Shown here: piece after piece, positions 19,743-27,830 of the stretch
Layout: each line of letters opens with the position of its first letter
How positions within the stretch are numbered: the first letter of the stretch is position 1
Source of the DNA: Sphingomonas turrisvirgatae
GTDB taxonomy: Bacteria > Pseudomonadota > Alphaproteobacteria > Sphingomonadales > Sphingomonadaceae
DNA length: 48,510 nucleotides
Assembly (NCBI RefSeq): GCF_001721295.1
Contig: NZ_MDDS01000026.1
Location: 1-48,510 of the forward strand
Reading direction: 5' to 3'
Translations under genes and position numbers: made by a program
Notes under the pieces: model-generated
What the model saw: only the letters and a program-made list of their open reading frames with translations
Databases searched by the model: none
Told to the model about the DNA's origin: nothing

Positions 19743-20450
19743 CTAATCCGCAGCCGGCTTGTTATCGCAGCTCATCGGTCCTGGCCCGGACAGGCGGCAG
19801 ACCGCCGTGCCGGCGACTCGCACCGCGCCGGTGCCGAGCGCCGATAGCGCGGCGGTCAGGCTGGCGCTGAAGCGGCTGTCCCCCGAGCTTTGCGACTGGA
19901 CAGAAAGGTCGGCGACACTCGCACCCGCGGCGTCGATCGACCCGGCGCCCTGGCTGATGAAGCGCGCGCTGCGCACCTTGCCGCCGCTCAACCGTATCGC
20001 GCCGGTGCCGGTCAGCGTCGCCATCACTTGATCGGCGGTCACGCTACCCACCTCGATCACGCCCGAACCGGCCAGGCCAAGCTCGACCCGCTGGCCGGCC
20101 ATGCGGTCGACTGCGATGCGGCCGCCACCGTTCACGCGCGCGCCGCGCAGCTGACGTGCCGAAACCTTGACCAGCAGCTGCCCTTCGCGCTCGCCGCGCC
20201 AGCCATCGTAGCGAATCGTGCTTGGCGCGATGACCAGCAGGCCGCCATCGACCCGCATGTCGATGCGGTCGGTGGCCTTGCGGTCGCCGCTCACCACCGC
20301 GCCCGGCGGTCCGCCGCTGGTCACGTTCACCACGAATGGACCCGACAGGCGGATCCGGTCGAAATCGGTAAGCATAAAGCGCCGCTCGGTCGTGGCCGGC
20401 GCGGCACCGGTCGCGAGCAGCGCCAGCGGCAGGACAAGCAAGCGCGACAT
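19743..20450 (-). CDS. DUF2807 (GIN domain) protein, secreted
   Basis: The protein of about 235 residues has a signal peptide (SRLLVLPLALLATGAAPA) and a DUF2807/GIN-type adhesin-like beta-helix domain. It begins with FMLTDFDRIRLSGPFVVNV and has repeated turn motifs such as LAGSGVIEVG and LTGTGAIRLSGG. Two cysteines near the end (AVCRLSGPGPMSCDN) could form a disulfide. The biological role of the family is unknown. Two adjacent ATG codons (20453, 20450) are possible starts. It lies 46 bases downstream of a second DUF2807 gene on the same strand, so the two are probably co-transcribed paralogues. Confidence 0.82.
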   Translation of the reverse strand: MSRLLVLPLALLATGAAPATTERRFMLTDFDRIRLSGPFVVNVTSGGPPGAVVSGDRKATDRIDMRVDGGLLVIAPSTIRYDGWRGEREGQLLVKVSARQLRGARVNGGGRIAVDRMAGQRVELGLAGSGVIEVGSVTADQVMATLTGTGAIRLSGGKVRSARFISQGAGSIDAAGASVADLSVQSQSSGDSRFSASLTAALSALGTGAVRVAGTAVCRLSGPGPMSCDNKPAAD

Positions 20451-20496
20451 CATGCGTGACGCATCGCACCGATCATGGGCGATGCGCAAGCCAGGC

Positions 20497-21222
20497 TCAG
20501 CTGCAACGCACCTCGCCCGAGCCGAGCTTGCTCACGTCGCACTTTGCACCCCCGGTCAGATCGACATTGCCCGAACCGACGACCGACACCTTGGCTTCGC
20601 TGGTGAACTGCGCGCGCACATTGCCCGCACCGGCGATCGAGATCTTGCCGCGATCGGCCTTGACCCCGCTTGCATCGATGTTGCCCGAGCCGGCGACCTT
20701 GGCGCTGATCTCGCTTGCCTGGCCGGTCCCCAGCTTCATGTCCCCTGACCCGGCAAGCGAGAGCCCCGCCCTGCCGCCGTTCAGCTGCGCGATGCTCAAA
20801 TCGCCCGAACCGGCGATCGCGCCGCTGAAATCGCCGTCCGCGCGGTCGACCGCCATGTCGCCCGAACCGGCAACGCTCGCCGCCGTCAGGCGCGGCAGGG
20901 TAACCGTGATCTTCGCACCCTTGTCGCCGCGCCAGCGCCAGTCGCCATCCTTGCGGCCGATCTGCAGCGTGTCGCCGTCCTTGCGGATTTCGAGCTGGTC
21001 GAGCAGCGCGCTGTCGCCCGTCGCGGTCACGGCAAAGCCGGCGCCATGCCGCACCTCGACATCGTCCGCGCCCTTGAGCGCCACCGCGGTGAAGCCTGCG
21101 ACATCGAAGCTGCGCGTGCCGCCGCTGCCCGAGGGCTGCACGACATCCCCGCTCATCCCATTGGCCAACCCGCAAGCCGCCAGCGGCAGCGCAGCGATCA
21201 ACGCAGCAAATGCAGTCTTCAT
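20497..21222 (-). CDS. DUF2807 (GIN domain) lipoprotein
   Basis: This 241-residue protein starts with a lipoprotein signal whose lipobox is LAAC (Cys near residue 17). A DUF2807/GIN beta-helix domain follows. The turn motif GSGD or GSGN recurs about every 18-22 residues (ASVAGSGDMAV, GAIAGSGDLSI, LSLAGSGDMKL, AKVAGSGNIDA, VSVVGSGNVDL), marking successive coils of a right-handed beta-helix. The last segment ends in a Cys pair. ATG at 21222 follows GGGAGA. The function is unknown; envelope adhesion or sensing has been suggested for the family. It lies just upstream of its paralogue. Confidence 0.85.
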   Translation of the reverse strand: MKTAFAALIAALPLAACGLANGMSGDVVQPSGSGGTRSFDVAGFTAVALKGADDVEVRHGAGFAVTATGDSALLDQLEIRKDGDTLQIGRKDGDWRWRGDKGAKITVTLPRLTAASVAGSGDMAVDRADGDFSGAIAGSGDLSIAQLNGGRAGLSLAGSGDMKLGTGQASEISAKVAGSGNIDASGVKADRGKISIAGAGNVRAQFTSEAKVSVVGSGNVDLTGGAKCDVSKLGSGEVRCS

Positions 21223-21280
21223 GACGACTCTCCCATGTGTGTTGGCAACATAATACACCTGGCAGGGCGGCTGCGCAACG

Positions 21281-21306
21281 AAAAACGGCGGCCCCGCAGG
21301 ACCGCC
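21281..21306 (-). terminator. Intrinsic terminator after carD
   Basis: On the minus strand GGCGGTCC, a short loop, and GGGCCGCC form a GC-rich stem followed by GTTTTT. It lies 28 bases after the carD stop and before the DUF2807 lipoprotein gene. It should separate the two transcripts. Confidence 0.75.
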
Positions 21307-21333
21307 CCTCTTCGTCGAACCAGTCGCCAACCG

Positions 21334-21867
21334 TCAGGCCGGCGCCTTGTCCTTGTTATAGATCGCGGCAGATGCGCGCAGGATGTCGAGGATCTTGTCC
21401 AGCGCGCCCTTTTCGTCGGTCTCTTCCATCGCGCCCAGTTCGCGCGCGAGGCGGCTGGCCGCCGCTTCGAAGATCTGGCGTTCGGAATAGCTCTGTTCAG
21501 GCTGGTCGTCCGCGCGGAACAGGTCGCGGACCACTTCGGCGATCGAAACGAGGTCGCCCGAATTGATCTTCGCTTCATATTCCTGGGCACGGCGCGACCA
21601 CATGGTGCGCTTTACCTTGGGCTTGCCCTTCAGCGTCTCCATCGCTTCCTTCATCGTCTTGTCCGACGAAAGCTTGCGCATGCCCACGCTCTCCGCCTTG
21701 TTGGTCGGAACGCGCAGGGTCATCTTTTCCTTTTCGAAGCGGAGCACGTACAGCTCAAGCTGCATGCCCGCGATTTCAGATTTCTGGAGCTCGATCACAC
21801 GGCCCACGCCGTGCTTGGGGTAAACGACATAATCGCCGACATCGAAGGACAGCGCCTTGGCAGCCAT
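21334..21867 (-). CDS. carD: CarD family transcriptional regulator
   Basis: CarD/CdnL proteins bind the RNA polymerase beta subunit and stabilise open promoter complexes, notably at rRNA promoters. This 177-residue member has the amino-terminal polymerase-interacting Tudor-like domain (FDVGDYVVYPKHGVGRVIEL). The carboxy-terminal helical DNA-binding region includes TMWSRRAQEYEAKINSGDL and SYSERQIFEAAASRLARELG. The length is typical of alphaproteobacterial CarD. The ATG follows AAAGG at about ten bases. About 280 bases separate it from the ferredoxin gene upstream; they hold no convincing ORF and presumably the carD promoter, though I could not assign one. An intrinsic terminator follows. Confidence 0.92.
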   Translation of the reverse strand: MAAKALSFDVGDYVVYPKHGVGRVIELQKSEIAGMQLELYVLRFEKEKMTLRVPTNKAESVGMRKLSSDKTMKEAMETLKGKPKVKRTMWSRRAQEYEAKINSGDLVSIAEVVRDLFRADDQPEQSYSERQIFEAAASRLARELGAMEETDEKGALDKILDILRASAAIYNKDKAPA

Positions 21868-22150
21868 GTGCGGGAAGCCTTTCTTTTGAACCTGCGCCCC
21901 GTGAAGGGATTGCGCCGCCGACCCGGTGCGGTTACCGGGGCAAGAACGGCGCGTCGGGGCAAATCAACCACGGTCTCCAGTACCGAAACACGATTCCTCG
22001 CGTCCGCTGCGCGCCTTAACACAGCTGCAATAAAATTACCACCCTGCAAACGGTCGGGATTACGGATAGCGCGCACGCCGTCCGATCCCGTCGCCCGGTT
22101 CGTGCGACTTTTTCTGAAAGCGGCTCAGCTTGCCGGGGCGGAACGCCCGA

Positions 22151-22492
22151 TCAGTCCCCCGCGCCGGGTTCCGGCGAGAAATACTTGTCGTACTTGCCCT
22201 CGACGCCCTTCATCTCGTCGGCATCGGCCGGTGTCTGGCCGGCATTGCGCGTGACGTTGGGCCATTGCGCCGAAAAGGTGTTGTTGAGCTCCAGCCACTG
22301 CTCAAGGCCGCTCTCGGTATCCGGCAGGATCGCCTCGGCCGGGCATTCCGGCTCGCACACGCCGCAATCGATGCATTCGTTGGGGTTGATGACGAGCATG
22401 TTCTCGCCTTCATAGAAGCAATCGACCGGGCAGACCTCGACGCAATCCATATACTTGCAGCGGATGCAGGCATCGGTGACGACATAGGTCAT
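22151..22492 (-). CDS. fdxA: 7Fe ferredoxin
   Basis: This 113-residue ferredoxin begins [20 protein letters not shown] with the cysteine pattern of a [3Fe-4S]/[4Fe-4S] protein. The second cluster motif [12 protein letters not shown] lies near residue 40. The carboxy-terminal extension with [15 protein letters not shown] is typical of FdxA of alphaproteobacteria. It carries electrons in the cytoplasm; the partner enzyme cannot be told from the neighbours. It lies downstream of the S4 and helicase genes on the same strand with about a 100-base gap, so it may have its own promoter. Confidence 0.94.
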   Translation of the reverse strand: MTYVVTDACIRCKYMDCVEVCPVDCFYEGENMLVINPNECIDCGVCEPECPAEAILPDTESGLEQWLELNNTFSAQWPNVTRNAGQTPADADEMKGVEGKYDKYFSPEPGAGD

Positions 22493-22594
22493 GGCAATTC
22501 AGGCCCCTGATACGCCCCGGCGGGCAAATGGTCGGTTTCTGCTATGCCCGGCATCCGCCCTCGTCAATCGCGCGCAGCCTTCTGCGAGACGTTA

Positions 22595-22882
22595 TCAGTC
22601 GCGAGATTCCGCCATTCCCGGCGTCAATTCCTGATACATGCCCTGTGCCTCGGGGGCGGGGCCGCGGCGCAGCGGGAGTCCCTCGACCCGCAATATCCGC
22701 ACTTGGCCCCGCAGCGGAAAGGCGATCACCGAACCCACGCGGACCTGAACCGACGACTTCTCGATCCGCCGCCCGTCGAGCCGCAACATGCCCGCCTCTG
22801 CCAGTTCCTGCGCGGCACCGCGCGTCTTCACCAGCCGCACGAACCACAGGAACCGGTCGAGGCGCATGCTGGCGTCATTCAT
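22595..22882 (-). CDS. S4-domain RNA-binding protein (Hsp15-like)
   Basis: This protein of about 95 residues is essentially one S4 domain: MRLDRFLWFVRLVKTRGAAQ then AEAGMLRLDGRRIEKSSVQV, with a basic surface expected to bind structured RNA. The heat-shock protein Hsp15, which rescues stalled 50S subunits, is the best-known relative. The same role here is inferred from fold only. The ATG at 22882 lies inside the last codons of the helicase gene, an 8-base overlap, so translation of the two is likely coupled. That context suggests a joint role in RNA metabolism. Confidence 0.85.
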   Translation of the reverse strand: MNDASMRLDRFLWFVRLVKTRGAAQELAEAGMLRLDGRRIEKSSVQVRVGSVIAFPLRGQVRILRVEGLPLRRGPAPEAQGMYQELTPGMAESRD

Positions 22883-25397
22883 CGGCAAGCGCCGCGAGTT
22901 TCGCAAAGGCATGCCCCATCGGCGTGTCGCGCGGCGGGGCCTTGGGCCTGGCGAGCGGCGTCAGCCCCTTCCAGACCCAGCGGGGCGGCTGGTCCTTTTG
23001 CGCGCGCACGCTTTGAAAACCCAGCTGCGCCATCAGCCGCGCGATCGTGTCCGCAGTCAGCCCCATCGACGTCGCGAGCGCCGGGTCGAGGCTGAACGGC
23101 GCCCGTCCCTTGCGCTGGTCGTGCGCAGCCTGCGAGATTCGCTCGGCAAGGTCGACCCGCACAGCCTGGGTGCCGAGGGGGCGGAACCCATGTGCAAGCG
23201 CCGCGCCCGGTGCCCCGCGCGCGAGCACGCTCGCCCCTTGCGCCGGCACGTCCGTCAGGCCCAGCAATGCCCGCCGCGCCGCCGCCGCGCGCGGCTTGAG
23301 CAAGGCCGGCGCGAACAGGTCGAGCGTCCCGATCACCAGCCCCGCCTTGCGCAGTGTCTTGCGCTCGTCCGGCTCCAGCTGCTCGACCAGGGCGCCTGCC
23401 GCGCGCCGCGGCAGCAATCCCCCCGTCTCGACCAGCGCACTCGCCAGCGCACGCACGCGCCCGCCCGCCGCAGGATCGCGGCTCAACGCATCGATCGCAG
23501 CAAGCGCCGGCAGGTCCGCCGCGATCCGCGCCGCGAACCAGCGCGCGATGCGATCCTGCGCCGCCACCCGCAGCCTTGCATCCAGCACGTCCAGCGAACG
23601 GTCGATGCGCACTCGCGGACGCACCGGATTGCCGGTTGCATCCAGCCGCGCCACCACCACGCCGCCCCAATGCACGCCCTCACCCGACAGCGCGAAAGCA
23701 TCGTCTTGCGCCGCGACCAGCGCCTCGCCGCGTCGCCTCAACTCGCCCGTCAGCCCCTTTTCAGCTGCCGCCAGCAGCATGCGCTTGTCCGCCACCCGCG
23801 CATCCGCCGCCACCGCGAACCGGAACCCGTCGAGCCGGCCCAGCACATGTTCCTCGACGCTCACCTCGCCCTCTGGCCCGACCACCACCGGCAGGTTCGA
23901 CGCATCCGCCCCGATCTGCCGCAGCAACACCGTCGTGCGCTTGTCCACAAACCGCTGCGTCAGGCTGGCGTGCAGCGCATCGGACAACTTTTCTTCCAGC
24001 GTACGGGTGCGGTCGGCCCAAAGCGCAGGCTCCGCCAGCCAGTCGGCCCGCTGCGCGATATAGGCCCAGCTGCGCGTCGCTGCGATCCGGCCGGCGATCG
24101 TCTCGACATCACCATCCACCCGGTCGAGCCGCGCCAGTTCGTCGGCGAACCAGTGATGCGGAATATGGCCGGTGCCTTCGCTCAGATGCCGAAACACCCG
24201 CGCCACGAAGCGCGCATGGGGATCGGGGCCGAGCTTGCGGAAATCGGGCAGGCCGCACGCCGCCCACAGCCGCTGGACTGCGCGCGGGGAGCGGACTCGT
24301 TCGCGGACCCAGTCCTCGGCCGCCAGCCGCTTGAGCACGGAAAGGTCCACCGCCTCCGGCGCAGCGCGCAGCACGAGCGAATCCGGCTTGCGCTCAAGGC
24401 TCGCGATCAGGGCATCGATGCTCGAGATATCGGGCTCGCCCTCGCGCCAATAAAGATGCTCGAGCGGCGGCATGCGATGGCCTTCGATACTCGCGATCTC
24501 TTCGGGCGTGAACGCGCCGGGCCCTTCCTCGGCGAGCGCGCCGAATGTGCCGTCGCGCTGGTGACGCCCGGCACGGCCCGCGATCTGCGCCATCTCGGCC
24601 ACGGTCAGTCGCCGCTGCCGACGCCCGTCGAACTTGTTGAGCGAGGCGAAGGCGACATGGCTGACGTCCAGGTTCAGCCCCATGCCGATCGCATCGGTGG
24701 CGACCAGATAATCGACCTCGCCCGCCTGGAACATCGCGACCTGCGCGTTGCGGGTGCGCGGGGACAGCGCGCCCATCACAACTGCCGCGCCGCCGCGCAG
24801 CCGCCGCAGCGCCTCTGCCACGGCATAGACTTCCTCGGCGCTGAACGCGACGATTGCCGACCGTTTGGGCAGGCGCGACAGCTTCTTCGCCCCGGCATAG
24901 GAAAGCGTCGAAAAACGGGGCCGGGTGATGATTTCGGCGTCCGGCACCAGCTTTCGCAATACCGGCCGCAGCGAATCCGATCCCAGGATCATCGTCTCGT
25001 CGCGCCCCCGCGCGCGCAGAATGCGATCGGTGAAGACATGCCCACGCTCGGGGTCTGCGCCCAGCTGCCCTTCATCGATCGCGACGAAGCCGACGTCGCG
25101 AGGCAGCTTGTTGTCGGCTCCGGCATCCATGCCTCCGCCGATCGGCATGGATTCGGCCGTGCACAGGAACCACCGCGCGCCCGGCGGCACGATACGCTCC
25201 TCGCCAGTGACCAGCGCGACCTCCTTGGGCCCCTTGATCGCGACGACGCGGTCGTAGACCTCACGCGCCAGCAGCCGCAGCGGGAAGCCGATCATGCCGC
25301 TCGAATGGCCGCACAATCGCTCGATCGCGAGATGCGTCTTGCCGGTGTTGGTCGGCCCCAGCACTGCGGTGACCGACGAGGTGGAGAACAGGCTCAT
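22875..25397 (-). CDS. SUV3-like superfamily 2 RNA helicase
   Basis: The 840-residue protein matches the SUV3/MgpS-like branch of superfamily 2 helicases. Walker A is GPTNTGKTHLA at residues 14-24, motif II is DEGQ near 108-111, SAT-type residues are replaced by GSDSL, and motif VI is QIAGRAGRH near 268. The ordering VTGEERI and LNKFDGRRQRRLTVAEMAQ resembles mitochondrial SUV3, which works with PNPase in RNA turnover. The long carboxy-terminal half has no catalytic motif and is Ala/Arg/Leu-rich. ATG at 25397 gives MSLFSTSSVTAVLGPTNTG; a GTG at 25493 would add 32 basic residues. It overlaps the S4-domain gene by eight bases. Confidence 0.87.
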   Translation of the reverse strand: MSLFSTSSVTAVLGPTNTGKTHLAIERLCGHSSGMIGFPLRLLAREVYDRVVAIKGPKEVALVTGEERIVPPGARWFLCTAESMPIGGGMDAGADNKLPRDVGFVAIDEGQLGADPERGHVFTDRILRARGRDETMILGSDSLRPVLRKLVPDAEIITRPRFSTLSYAGAKKLSRLPKRSAIVAFSAEEVYAVAEALRRLRGGAAVVMGALSPRTRNAQVAMFQAGEVDYLVATDAIGMGLNLDVSHVAFASLNKFDGRRQRRLTVAEMAQIAGRAGRHQRDGTFGALAEEGPGAFTPEEIASIEGHRMPPLEHLYWREGEPDISSIDALIASLERKPDSLVLRAAPEAVDLSVLKRLAAEDWVRERVRSPRAVQRLWAACGLPDFRKLGPDPHARFVARVFRHLSEGTGHIPHHWFADELARLDRVDGDVETIAGRIAATRSWAYIAQRADWLAEPALWADRTRTLEEKLSDALHASLTQRFVDKRTTVLLRQIGADASNLPVVVGPEGEVSVEEHVLGRLDGFRFAVAADARVADKRMLLAAAEKGLTGELRRRGEALVAAQDDAFALSGEGVHWGGVVVARLDATGNPVRPRVRIDRSLDVLDARLRVAAQDRIARWFAARIAADLPALAAIDALSRDPAAGGRVRALASALVETGGLLPRRAAGALVEQLEPDERKTLRKAGLVIGTLDLFAPALLKPRAAAARRALLGLTDVPAQGASVLARGAPGAALAHGFRPLGTQAVRVDLAERISQAAHDQRKGRAPFSLDPALATSMGLTADTIARLMAQLGFQSVRAQKDQPPRWVWKGLTPLARPKAPPRDTPMGHAFAKLAALADE

Positions 25398-25605
25398 CAG
25401 ACTGCCAAGATCGTCGCGACGCGGCCCCGGCGCAAGCCATTGTCGCCACACGCGTTTCGGGCCAACTTGGATCCGCTCACGCCTCGTCCCCACGCCCGCA
25501 CGATTCGCCGCAAGCCAAGCGCTTATGCAGGCTGCTTAATTTGACTTTAGGAACTCTCGTCCACAACGCTCCGACCTGTGCCGGGGGTCGGCAAAAGATC
25601 AGTCG

Positions 25606-27132
25606 ATGAATGGGGGACCGCGCGCCTTGTTTCTGCGCAGCGATTTCGGGGTGGAACAGGCCGGCGGCGCAGCAGCGTTGTCGTTCGGCCGTGCCGTCCC
25701 TGCGCCGTTGCCGACGCCCGGCCTGATTGCACGCTTCCAGGAACGCTACCCAGACTTCGAACTGATCCCCGATCTCGGCTCACGCATCGGCTCGGCCAGC
25801 TGGTGGCGCGGCACCGCGACCTGCGCTGCGCTGCTCGCGGGCGCCGTCCTTCTTTCGCCAGGGTTCGAACGCCCGATCTATGGCGCCGTCCCTGCCGCAT
25901 TGTCGGGCAACGACGCCGCGATCGCACGGGCACAAGCCATCGCCCCGCTTGCCATGGGCGGCAAGACCGGGACGCGCCTTGCCGCGACAGGACTCGCCAA
26001 CCCGCTGACCGACACGCCCGAACGCCCGGTGCTGCAAAGCACGGTGACGCTCGGTTCCGGCAGTGCGCTCGCGTCGGCGCTTCAGCGTGCGGGGGTGGGG
26101 AGTGCGGATGCGACGCGCGCCGCCGATCTCGTCGCCGCCGCGGTCGATCTTGGCGACCTCAAATCGGGCACGCAGCTCGACCTCACGCTCGGACGGCGCG
26201 CCGACAAGTCCCAGCCACGACCGCTGGAAAAGCTGGCGTTTCGTGCTCGCTTCGACTTGAGCCTCGAACTGGTGCGCAGCGGCACCGCTCTCGCGCTCAA
26301 CGAAATTCCGATCGCGATCGACCATACTCCGCTTCGCATCCGCGGCCGGGTCGGCGACTCGCTGTATCGTTCGGCCCGTGCCGCAGGTGCACCGGCCAGC
26401 GCGGTCGAAGCTTATATCCGCGCGGTCGCCACGCGCATGCCGATCGGCCGCGTGGGCGCGGACAGCGAATTCGACATCATCGTCAAGCAAGCCAAGGCCG
26501 CGACCGGCGAGGTTCAGCTGGGCGAGCTGCAATATGCCGGGCTCAACGGCGGATCGGGCAAGCTGCAACTGGTCCGCTGGGAAGAAGATGGGCGCATCAC
26601 CTGGTATGACGGGCGCGGCATGGGCGAGCGTAAGGGGCAGATGGCGATGCCCGCCGCTGGCCGCATCAGCTCAACCTTTGGCCTGCGCCGCCACCCGGTG
26701 CTGGGTTTTGCGCGCATGCATAAGGGGCTGGACATCGCCGCTGGCCATGGCAGCCCGATCCGCGCTGCCAATGACGGGGTCGTCGCGTTCGCCGGCCGGA
26801 ACGGCGGCTATGGCAATTTCGTGCGCCTCAACCACAGCGCCGGCATGGGCAGCGGCTATGGCCATATGAGCCGCATCGCAGTGCGCAGCGGCCAGCGCGT
26901 CGCGCGCGGGCAGGTGATCGGCTATGTCGGCTCGACCGGCATCTCCACCGGGCCGCATCTCCATTACGAACTCTATCGCAACGGCGTCGCGATCAACCCG
27001 CGCTCGGTCAGCTTCTCGGTCGTCGAGCAGCTCGGCGGCGGCGACTTGCGCGCCTTCAAGGCAAAGCTAGCCCAACTGCTCGCAGTGCCGGTCGGCGGCG
27101 CGCGCAAGAAGGCCCCGGACGCAGCCGAATGA
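25606..27132 (+). CDS. M23 family peptidoglycan endopeptidase
   Basis: This 508-residue protein is anchored by one membrane segment (ATCAALLAGAVLL at about 71-83). A long periplasmic region follows, and the carboxy-terminal M23 (lysostaphin-type) zinc peptidase domain closes it. The zinc and catalytic residues appear in HKGLD (near 372), YGHMSRI (near 420) and HLHYE (near 452), so it should be active on peptidoglycan cross-links. The segment STFGLRRHPVLGFARMHKG is typical of the domain. The stop overlaps the ATG of the following LamG gene (ATGA), implying a coupled pair. It is divergent from the SUV3-like helicase gene across about 200 bases if that helicase starts at 25397. Confidence 0.92.
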   Translation: MNGGPRALFLRSDFGVEQAGGAAALSFGRAVPAPLPTPGLIARFQERYPDFELIPDLGSRIGSASWWRGTATCAALLAGAVLLSPGFERPIYGAVPAALSGNDAAIARAQAIAPLAMGGKTGTRLAATGLANPLTDTPERPVLQSTVTLGSGSALASALQRAGVGSADATRAADLVAAAVDLGDLKSGTQLDLTLGRRADKSQPRPLEKLAFRARFDLSLELVRSGTALALNEIPIAIDHTPLRIRGRVGDSLYRSARAAGAPASAVEAYIRAVATRMPIGRVGADSEFDIIVKQAKAATGEVQLGELQYAGLNGGSGKLQLVRWEEDGRITWYDGRGMGERKGQMAMPAAGRISSTFGLRRHPVLGFARMHKGLDIAAGHGSPIRAANDGVVAFAGRNGGYGNFVRLNHSAGMGSGYGHMSRIAVRSGQRVARGQVIGYVGSTGISTGPHLHYELYRNGVAINPRSVSFSVVEQLGGGDLRAFKAKLAQLLAVPVGGARKKAPDAAE

Positions 27133-27821
27133 TCCTCGATCGCCGTTCCCTGATTGTCGGCGGCACCGCGCTGCTCGCCGCGCCGGCAATGGCGACGCAC
27201 CGCGATACCCGAATCTGGACCTTCGACTCGTTGACGCGGATCGGCGGACATCGCGTTCGGGCGATCGGCAATCCCCGGGTCATCCGCTCGCCGCTTGGTC
27301 GCGCGGTCGAATTCGACGGCGTCAACGATGCCGTGTTCATCGACGACCATCCGCTGGCCGGCTCGCCCCGCTTCACGTTCGAAGCGCTGTTCCGCCCCGA
27401 TGGCGGGGTGTTCGAGCAACGCTGGTTCCACCTCGAAAGCGACGAAAGTCCGCCGGTTGCGCCCGGCACGGGCACGACGCGCATCCTGTTCGAGATCCGC
27501 GTGGTCGACGATCGCTGGTACCTCGACGCATTCATGCGCGGGCCTGGCTACAATCAGGCGCTGATGGCCCCGAACAAGACCTTTCCGGTCGGCCGCTGGT
27601 ATCATGTCGCGCAAAGCTATGACGGCGCGGTCTATCGCTCCTATGTCGACGGGGTGCTTCAGCTCGAACTGCCGCTGGCATTCAAGCCGCAGGGTCCGGG
27701 CAAGGCATCGGTCGGCATTCGCATGAACCGCGTGAACCCGTTCAAGGGTGCGGTCCGCCAAGCCGGCTTCACGCGTGGCGAAGCCCTGACGCCCGACCAG
27801 TTCGTGTTGAAGCGGCCGTAA
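27129..27821 (+). CDS. LamG-like concanavalin A-fold protein with Tat-type signal
   Basis: The 230-residue product begins with a twin-arginine leader (DRRSLIVGGTALLAAPAMA). The rest has the LamG/concanavalin-like layout: AVEFDGVNDAVFIDDHPL, FTFEALFRPDGG, VGRWYHVAQSYDGAVYRSYV and a closing VGIRMNRVNPFKGAVRQAGF. Such domains usually bind carbohydrates or proteins outside the cytoplasm. No catalytic residues are evident. Its ATG overlaps the stop of the M23 peptidase (ATGA), so a joint envelope role, perhaps binding a glycan near the peptidase site, is plausible but unproven. Confidence 0.75.
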   Translation: MILDRRSLIVGGTALLAAPAMATHRDTRIWTFDSLTRIGGHRVRAIGNPRVIRSPLGRAVEFDGVNDAVFIDDHPLAGSPRFTFEALFRPDGGVFEQRWFHLESDESPPVAPGTGTTRILFEIRVVDDRWYLDAFMRGPGYNQALMAPNKTFPVGRWYHVAQSYDGAVYRSYVDGVLQLELPLAFKPQGPGKASVGIRMNRVNPFKGAVRQAGFTRGEALTPDQFVLKRP

Positions 27822-27830
27822 GGCCGGTCC

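Noticed and set aside
21795..22076. Small minus-strand open frame between fdxA and carD
   Set aside because: It overlaps the carD start and its translation is Arg-rich without pattern or ribosome binding site. I consider the region a promoter/leader.
22788..25544. Plus-strand open frame opposite the SUV3-like helicase
   Set aside because: The translation is low-complexity and Arg/Gln/His-rich, as expected from the opposite strand of a high-GC gene.
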